The notes under the pieces are model-generated. The model did not search any database. It saw only the letters and a list, made by a program, of their open reading frames with translations, and was not told the DNA's origin. Source: Ryuthela nishihirai (taxonomy: Eukaryota > Arthropoda > Arachnida > Araneae > Heptathelidae). Taken from it: a stretch of 64,000 bases of DNA. Below are positions 55,996 through 64,000 of this stretch, in pieces (the stretch's first letter is position 1; each line of letters opens with the position of its first letter). The DNA lies in the NCBI GenBank assembly GCA_038380435.1, contig JAWZYU010000025.1, forward strand, positions 42,602,691 through 42,666,690, given 5' to 3'. The translations under genes were made by a program, and so were the position numbers.

Positions 55996-57003
55996 TATAT
56001 TAAGAAAAATTTACCACAAAGGTTAATACATCTACCTGAAATTAAACAACAAATTGAATGTGTGATTATACAAACTGAAATTAATAACCATAAAGTTAAT
56101 ATAATTAATTTTTACAATCCCAGAATTTACTTGCCAAATAATATTTATGATAACTTGTTTAAAGATCTTTCTGGTGAAAAAATATTTTGTGGAGACTTCA
56201 ATGCTCATAACTCTATCTGGCATTCATATAAAACAGATGCCAAAGATAAACAATTATATTTATTTATTGAAAAATATGACTTAATAATTCTAAATGAAAA
56301 AATCAAAACCCATATTACAAAACAGAATTATTTATCTGTAATTGATCTAACTTTTGTTTCAAATGAAATTGTGTCACATTGAAATTGGTCTATCTATAAA
56401 GAAAACTTTAATAGCAATCATTTCCCTATCTTTTTATGTATCAAACCTCTTAAAAATCAAATTAAAAAATTTATAAAATTGGCCCCAATTCTATAAAAAC
56501 ATAAAAAATTGTAATATTGATAAGAATAACCTTTCTTATAAATCTTTGATAGATGGTTTTATTTCCAATCATGATAAATGTTCTAATTTAATTAATTAGA
56601 AAATACCACATAATCATATCCACTCCATCTTTATTAACAGACTGATAGCAATCAGACACAGAGCTGAAAGAACTGTTTTTCAAACTGGCTCGTTCAGAGA
56701 TTATTTAAATTTCAAACACATTGCTGCTTTAGTAAATAAAAAAATAAAACAATATCAAAAGTTTAATTGGAAAATCTTATTAAATAAATTAACTCCTTCC
56801 TCCAAAACTAGTAACATCTGGAAATTATTAAAATCACTTAATACAGATATAGCACCCTCAAACCCTACTCTTTCTCTGAACCTAAAAAATAATTGTAATA
56901 CTAAAGAAAACTACAGAATTATTTGCAGAATATTTTATTATCATTCTAAAAAAAACTAATTAAAAACTTGATAGATCTTTCTCCTTAAATAACACTACAC
57001 ACT

Positions 57004-57079
57004 TCATAATGATTACATTACTTACTTAAAGGTAAGTAATGTATCATAATGATTACATTACTTACTTAAATTTACCATT
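57004..57079 (+). repeat. Short duplication in LINE RT region
   Basis: CATAATGATTACATTACTTA appears twice about 40 bp apart, with a TAAGTAATGTA inverted piece between. It adds to the breakage of ORF2. Confidence 0.8.
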
Positions 57080-60000
57080 TAATATTTATGAACTTAAATT
57101 TGCAATTAAAGCTTTAAGAAAAAACGCTTGTCTGGGTCCAGATGGAATCAAAAATAAAATGTTTTTAAATCTTCCCAACCAATGGTTACACTACATTTTA
57201 GATATTTTTAACAAATTTTGGAAATCAAACTCTTATCTTAAAACATGGTTTGACAACTATATGATTTTTATCAAAAAAAATGCTACACTTTCAGATGATG
57301 AATTACCCTCATATAGACCAATTTGTCTCTCTTCCAACTTTTTAAAACTTTTTGAGCATATGATAAATAATAGACTAATGTGGTATTTTGAACATAATAG
57401 ACTTTTTAATCAAAATTTATATAGATTCCGGTATGGTAGATCCACTAAAGATTTAATCCTTAATTTCTGATATAGAACAGGCCTTTTTTCAAAAGAAATA
57501 CTTAATTGCAGTGACTCTTGATCTTAAAGGAGCATTTGACTCCATTTCACATAGTGCTTTATTATGCAAAATTCGACAATTTAAAATTCGTGGTCAAATG
57601 TATAGATTTTTATATCAAATTATTACTGATAAAAAATTTAAGGTCAAAATTAAAAACTATATCTCTAAAGAAAATATTCCTTTCAAAATGGAGTGGTCCA
57701 GGGTGACATTCTATCTATTAATATTTCTTATTTAATTTATATATTAATGATATCTTTGAAACTTTTAAAGATGGTATAAAATTCAGCTTATATGCAGATG
57801 ATATTATCTTTTGGTGTTCAGCTGAAAACTTAATAAATTATTCAAGACAGACTTCAAAAGCAACTCATTTTACTTTCTCAATATTGTTCCCAATGGAATC
57901 TAATGATTTCCGAATCAAAATCGTTTATTATTCCCTTCTTTCGCCACAGATCTTTTCCAAACTTTTTTCATCTAAAAATTAACCAAATTGATTTAAAAAT
58001 TGTTCATAATCTGAAATTCTTAGGTATTAATTTTGATAAAACTACCTGAAACGCAACTAAAATAGCAAATAAACTTTTTAATTGTTTAAAATTTTTTGGA
58101 GATTGCAAATGGGGCTGTGTGAATAAAAATTTATTATTACTTTACAATACTATATTCTTATTTAAATACATGTATGGTCTAGAATTTCTTGGAAAAGCAT
58201 CAAAATTCAGATTTATCCAACTTGAAAGAACTCAAACCAAAACCCTTAGATTCTGTTTAGGACTCCCAAAAGGGAGCAGAAATCTTGATTTATATGCTGA
58301 GACTAGTATCCTTCCCTTACACATGGAAAAAAAATTTCTATTTTCCAATTTAATGTTCAGAATAGTTTTAAAAAACAAATCTCATCCAGTAATTGATAAA
58401 TTAAAAAGTAAGTAACTTTAATGATTTTATTATCGCAGATTTCCCTGAAAAAAAAAATAAACTATTAGAAATCATAACAAATTACCAGAGTGGAGATTAT
58501 TATCCATCTATCCATACTGGATAACAACATTTTCTACCAAGTATGATAATATACCAGGTATTCTTAGTAAAAAATCACATGATCCTGAAATATTAAAGGA
58601 ATTGTCTTTATTTTACATTGATAATCATTTTCATAATTATATTCAAATTTATACTGATGGGTCATCCAACTTGGAATCTAATGACTTCTCAGGAGCAATT
58701 TATTGCCCAGAATTCAACTTTATTTCTCAATTTAAATTTAATTCTTCTTTCGTAACCATTGCTACTGAGTTGTATTCAATCATAGAGGCCATCCACTGGG
58801 CAACAAAATTTTACAATTCCAGAATTGTCATTTTTATGGAATGTAAATCTGCTCTTTATAGACTATTCCAAAATCCTCTTAAAGCTACTTTTAATATCTT
58901 TATTAATGATCTATTAATTCATACTTTTAAACATTTATTGCATAATAACTTGATAACCATCCAATGGTTACCTGCACATGTAGGCATTCCATTTAATGAA
59001 ACTCTAGATAAACTGGCTAAAGAAACCTTAAATCAAAACACACATATTCCAACTCCAATATTTATGCATCAAATCAAATTGGTAAACAAAAAACTTCTTT
59101 GGGAAAATTAACAAACTTGGTACCATGACCATGCTCAACAAACTCACTGATTTACTTTAATCCAAACATTCAAAAATTTCAAGATTTTAACTTGAAAAAA
59201 AATGAAATCAATGCTATCCTATGTATCAAAACAGATTCTGCCTTAACTAACATCAGACTTTTTCAATACAAGATTATTAATTCTCCAAACTGTTTACACT
59301 GTAATTCTTTGCATACTTTAGACCACATTTTCTTTAAATGTCATCTTTTTGATAAAGAAAGACAAATATACTTTGCAAAATTATCAAAATTAAACATTTC
59401 ATGCACTAATTTACATAATATCATGTCTTCTTCTAATAAAAAATTAATTCCAGTCTTGTATAATTATCTAATTCAATTTATTCAAATGTTATAAAAGAAA
59501 AGAAGAGAAATCAAATACAGAAAAGATGAAATACTGAGTAAAATTTATATTCTTACTCTTAAAGCATACTATACTATTTCTTTTTTACTTCTTATTTAGA
59601 TCCATAAAGTCTCTGGATGAATTTGCCTTCAAGAGGCAAGAATATCCAATTCTGGGATTAGTGATGATTGATTGATTCTCTCCATAGGTAGTTGGAATGT
59701 GAGAACTCGGCACAGAAATTATTCTCTTGATATCTTCACACAAGAATTCCACCATTATAATTTAGATATTCTTGGCTTGCAAGAGACCAGATGGACAGAT
59801 AAAGGTCAGATTCTTAAAAATAATCTCAAATTTCTCTTTTCAGAGAGGGAACATAAGAAGAACCTCCAAGGCATAGGTTTGTTTCTCAGCAGACATGCTA
59901 CTGATGTTCTTCTATGATATGAGTGCATTAATGAAAGGTTTCATACAGCAAAATTTCAGACGAGCATTAAAGACTTGAATGTTTTCTGCTGTTATGCCCC

Positions 60001-60195
60001 CACTGAGGATGCCGATGAGAAGGATAGGTTTTACAGATAACTTCAGGATAATTTGAATTCTGTCAAGAAAAGTGATATTACCCTTGTTCTAGGTAACTTC
60101 ATTGCCAAAGTTGGTACTGAATTTGACCTTTCAGGAGAGGTGATAGGTTTCTTTGGTATTTTTTTGGCTGCACTGACAATGGGCAACATCTCCTA

Positions 60196-60404
60196 TAAAT
60201 ATATAACCCCCCCTCCCTCAAGCAGCTGCTTGCCACAGAGGTCTGACAGCTGCCTTTCAGTTTATATGCCATAGTAGAAGGTCTGAGAGGATGGCAGAAC
60301 CTCAGCAAAAAAGCAACACATACATCCATGCCTTATCCGGGGCTCAAACCCAGGTCCCGTAGATCAGTAGCCAAGCGCGCTAACCAATCAGCAACAGGAC
60401 GGCT
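60196..60404 (-). mobile_element. SINE-B nested in the RTE-like LINE
   Basis: Complete minus-strand SINE-B flanked by ATCTCCTA at 60188-60195 and 60405-60412. Confidence 0.92.
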
Positions 60405-60649
60405 ATCTCCTACAGGTAAGTAAACTTAATATTTTCAGAATAACTAATACTTATTACAAAAACCACAACATGCATAAGTACACATGGGTTTCACCAGATG
60501 GGTTGCATAAGAATATGATTGATTACATATTAATTAACAACAAATGAGCTAGTTCTGTTAGAAATACCAGGTCATATAGGGTAGCTGAAATTGGATCTGA
60601 CCATTACCTTGTTCAAAGTGTCTTGCAACTTTCACTTAAAAAGTGTGGT

Positions 60650-61160
60650 GCTAAGTTTAAAAAATTACCTTTAATTCTGAAGCTCTGAAAGACCCAGTTG
60701 TAGCTAAAGCCTTACCATGATAGGTTACTTAGTCATTATGACAGTCGTGGTTTGCTTACTACTGAAGTTGAGAAGAATGGGTCCATTTTTACCCTTCCAG
60801 TGTCCAGCCTGAAAAACAGGCTTCCATCCAGAAGCCAAGATATTTTCTCCCTATGCTCAGCTAAAAAAACTTTAACTTTAGAACTTTTTTTCCCAAATAA
60901 CTAATAAAAGGAATTATGGCATGTTGTATGCCAAATTGATGAGCATTTAATTCTGGATTTTCTGAAAATAAAGAATTTAACAAAAAAGATGATATGTTTT
61001 ATTTTAATACGACTTTTTTAGAGTCGTGTGCTAAGGTTAAAAAATTAACTTTTAATTCTGAAGCTCTGAAAGACCCATTTGCAGCTAAAGCTTACCATAA
61101 TAGGTTAGTCATTATGACACTCATGGTTTGCTTACTACTGAAGTTGAGGAAGAATGGGAC
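60650..61160 (+). repeat. Direct duplication of about 130 bp in the LINE
   Basis: The text from GTGCTAAG(T/G)TTAAAAAATTA to TACTACTGAAGTTGAG occurs at about 60650-60775 and about 61028-61150 with scattered differences, some 380 bp apart. Confidence 0.85.
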
Positions 61161-62499
61161 CATTTTAAACAGGCTTTTCTTGAAACTAACAGTACTCTTT
61201 TAGGAACAAAAGGAGCAGAGAATTATTTGAATGATAAGGCACTTGAGCTTATTTCGGAAAGAAAGAACTGCAGAAATATTCTTAATCAATACCCTACTAG
61301 TCCTAATAGAAAGTTTTACAGAGAGCTTAATAAATGTGTAAAGGATCAGTTGCTGCTGATAAGAATCTTTGGCCTGATGGGTTGGCTGACAAAGTTGAGG
61401 AACCAGTTAGACAACACAGCAGCAGAGAGCTGTACCATATAGTTAACGTTTTGTGTGGTAGGAAATGGACAGGTATACAAGGATTGAAGTATAAACAAGG
61501 TAAGGTTATAGAAGATGAGGATTCTGTCATGGCTAGATGGGCTGAGCATATCAGCAATGTTCTAAACAATGTGGTTAGTTTTACTCCCATTATTTGTAAT
61601 GATAGATGCATTACTGGCTTTAGTGTTGGCCCTATAACACAGTCTGAAGTTATTTTGGCTATTTCTAAACTTAAACTTCATGAATCCCCATTGGTAGATG
61701 AAATTATCACTGAAATGCTTAGAGCTGGGAATGTTTCTGTTACCACATGGCTAACTGAAATTTTGAATTTTTTTTATGACAAGCATTGTTCCTAAGTATT
61801 TTACCAGAGCTATTTTTATCCCTCTTTTTAAAAAAGGTGATTGCATTTCTTGTAATAAAAATTAGGGTATTAATCTACTTTCTGTTCCAGGTAAAGTTCT
61901 TTGCATGACTGTACTTATAATAGAATTAAGAATCTGGTTCATGAGCAATTGCACGATGAACAATGTGAATTCAGAAGTGGTAGTGGCGTGTAGATCAGAT
62001 ATTTTCACTCAGGCAGATTCTTCAGAAATGTTTAGTGATTCAGAAATTTTTTGTTACTACCTTTGTTGATTTAAAAAAGCTTTTGATTCTGTTGATCATC
62101 ATAATTGATGATTGATGACATACCAGACAAGTTAGTTAACATAATGAAAGCTCTCTATAGCAACATTGAGTCGTGTGAAAGTTGGTAAAGTTTGTAGCAA
62201 TTGGTTTAGTATTGCTTCTGGTGTTCAACAAGGGTGCATTTTGTCTCCTTTTCTGTTTAGGGTGGTTATTGAATATACTATGTTCTACTCTACTACCAGT
62301 CTCATAATAGCAATAACTACCAGTCATCATTGCAAGGGAAAGATTTTAGACTGAAATGGTCTAGCTATCTGAAAATATCTGATTGATTATGCTGATGATT
62401 TAGCCCTTTTGGAAAATGATGTTGATGAGCTGAACTCTTTCTTTCGAGCTATTATGAGACTGGTAGTAGAGTAGATTTGAATGCCATGTTTGGCCATGT

Positions 62500-63190
62500 T
62501 GCCCATATGAATAATTATAGATTAGCGAATAATGTTATGAACAGTGCCTATAGGTCTCAGAAAGAGGGAGGGAGCTAGGATGTGATGGGCAGACAATGTC
62601 AAACAGGATCTTGTTAGGAACAGAGAGAAAACTAAAGTGATGAAAATTGGTCAGGCAGGCTGTGGTTCAGTTAATCTGAATGGTTGTAGTCATGAGAAGG
62701 TGTCTCAGTTTAATTATCTTGGGAGCTATGTAACAGATACTGGTGATGTGTGGCATGAGATTAACAGATGAATAGGGATTGCTCCCAGGACTTTTAAGAT
62801 TCTATGGAGAGTGTGGAGAAATAGGTGTATACACCTAAAGACTATAATTAGACTGTATAATAGTTTGGTTTTTTCTAGGGTTAATTATGGTAGTGAAACT
62901 TGGATGCTTTGTAAACAAGATAACAGGAAACTCGGTGCTTTTGATTCCAGATCACGCAGTACTTGAGCATTAGGAGTTTCAACTTTGTAAGTAATGATGA
63001 GGTTAAGCAAATTTGAGCAGCATATTGTGCAGTCAAAGATTCTGTTGGTTTGGCCATGTTGCCCATATGGATAATTATAGGACCTTGTTAGCGAATAGGG
63101 TTATGAACAGTGCCTATAGGTCTCGGAAAGAGGGAGGGAGCTAGGATGTGATGGGCAGACAATGTCGAACAGGACCTTGTTAGAATTGGT
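62500..63190 (+). repeat. LINE 3' segment duplicated inside the RT region
   Basis: About 125 bp with GCCATGTTGCCCATATG and GAAAGAGGGAGGGAGCTAGG occurs at about 62500-62627 and again in its normal place at about 63053-63181. The first copy interrupts the RT domain. Confidence 0.85.
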
Positions 63191-63300
63191 GTGCATTGGC
63201 CAAGTGCAGCAGATGTAGCTCAGAACAGATATGCTTGGAGGACTAAATTGCATGGTCTGGTTGAACCTCTGTTGCCCATTGCTTGTTGAGGATGATGATG

Positions 63301-64000
63301 ATGCATATATGTGATATATATTCCAAACAAAACTGAATTTAAAAAAAATGAGAAGTGGAGCAGCATAGCCAAAGCTTCTCTATCTCTGGTATGTTTCTCA
63401 GCAAAGGCATACAGTGCTCTGATTAATATATCTGTATCACAAGAACAAAAAATATCATTGGAATCGAGTCTTTAAAAAATTATAATTTCTACACATTTCA
63501 CTTACTTAATGTATCTCTCTAAATCTATTAGGAAAAAAGTTTCAAGAAGATGGATTTTTTTTTTACCTCAGTGAAAAAGGTTTTTGTGGAAAGGATAGAA
63601 GTATTAAGTTTTTTTTAAAGGTGTTACTTTACTAAGTATTTAATTATTATTAAGCTGTTTAAGTAACAGGATAAAAATGAGTGCAGAATAAAAATTATTT
63701 TGAGGTAGGTGGGATCTGAACCCATGATCTCCCGATGATGTGTATTACATTAATGTTTTATGCTTATCATATTCTTGATTCGATATTGGAGCAGGATTGT
63801 AATATGACTCTTCCAGGCTTGAATCCTCATTGTGTCTGTGCTGAAATTTTCCCTACAAACCTGTTAGTTGAAATGTATAGAAAATTTGTACCATATCTAA
63901 GTAATAGCTTTTTGCAACAAATGTAACACAAAAAAAAAGTAGCACAATCACTCTCTCTCCCTTTTTCGAGGTTAAACAATGTATGGACAACCCCCTCAAC
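63301..64000. other. No gene seen; tRNA-like patch at 63700-63735
   Basis: AT-rich. GTGGGATCTGAACCCATGAT at 63709-63728 looks like the complement of a box B, followed by an anticodon-arm-like sequence. This is too little for a tRNA gene and could be a decayed SINE head. Confidence 0.3.

Larger units (their letters stand above)
55190..59494 (+). pseudogene. LINE ORF2: APE endonuclease, reverse transcriptase, RNase H
   Basis: Endonuclease starts at IILQWNVRGLFSKLHFIKRL with CLQEF, is split by a 586-bp MITE, and resumes with NFYNP, FCGDFNAHNSIWHS and DLTFVS (to 56382). RT: KNACLGPDGIKNKM, FRYGRSTKDLILNF, LKGAFDSISHSALL (motif A) and, after a frameshift, YADDIIFW near 57791-57814. Connection: WGCVNKNLLLLYNTI. 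RNase H at 58602-59111: YTDGSSNLES, ATELYSIIEAIHWA, MECKSALYRL where the usual Asp is Glu, and WLPAHVGIPFNETLDKLA. The rest (59192-59494) has a CCHC-like tail CLHCNSLHTLDHIFFKC. Frameshifts at several points make it inactive. Confidence 0.88.
59655..63300 (+). mobile_element. RTE-like LINE, decayed ORF2
   Basis: Endonuclease: SIGSWNVRTRHRNYSLDIFT, ILGLQETRWTD, CCYAPTEDADEKDRFY and a broken LGNFIAKVGTEFD (family GDFNAKVG). After a SINE-B comes GSDHYLV-type sequence near 60595. Then the linker with TLLGTKGAENYLNDKALEL (61190-61260), FNVGPITQSEV-type text, RT GVQQGCILSPF (62220-62250), YADDLALL-like text near 62390, FNYLGSYVTDTGDV (62710) and RLYNSLVFSRVNYGSETWML (62845-62905). Internal duplications at 60650/61030 and 62503/63053 plus many shifts show it is inactive. 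Resembles RTE/BovB-type elements. Confidence 0.82.

Overview
The window is AT-rich animal nuclear DNA dominated by transposable elements. I can support only two pieces of host genes. The first is the last exon of a caudal/Cdx homeobox gene (14977-15299). The second is a short first exon that looks like mitochondrial ribosomal protein bL28m (49861-50027). Split genes, tRNA-derived SINEs, several LINE clades, Tc1/mariner and hAT relics and Ty3/gypsy pieces point to an arthropod. The mix suggests a chelicerate such as a spider, but nothing here proves the order.

Layout. 1-14970 holds two RTE-like LINE fragments on the minus strand, a dense set of SINEs and MITEs, and a CpG-rich island at about 11680-12260. 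I name the SINE families SINE-A (about 385 bp), SINE-B (about 200 bp, or about 480 bp as a composite) and SINE-C. 14977-16600 is the caudal exon and its 3' region. 16620-31870 is more SINE/MITE/hAT material, including an array at 21031-21760 and a 699-bp non-autonomous hAT with a perfect 8-bp duplication. 31868-37482 is an old Ty3/gypsy relic that has received a young, complete 4230-bp LTR element. 37557-51175 holds Tc1, LINE and hAT relics plus the bL28m exon. 53677-59494 is a long RNase H-bearing LINE with ORF1 and ORF2, and 59655-63300 is an RTE-like LINE.

The main discovery is the LTR element at 32181-36410. Its two 642-bp LTRs read as identical and it has a 4-bp target duplication, a tRNA-Leu-type primer site and a purine tract. 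Its single 1003-codon ORF contains no protease, reverse transcriptase or RNase H. A coiled-coil gag-like start is followed by about 250 unrecognised residues, then a nearly full-length intronless thymidine phosphorylase domain, a C2H2 zinc-finger fragment and finally the last stretch of a gypsy integrase. It is a retrotransposon that captured host genes in place of pol, comparable in principle to maize Bs1, and it must have been mobilised in trans. The captured enzyme has lost several residues conserved in the active site of the family.

A second theme is modular exchange among small elements. One inverted-repeat hairpin module occurs inside composite SINE-B copies (one flanked by a clear target duplication) and also between halves of a Tc1-type MITE.
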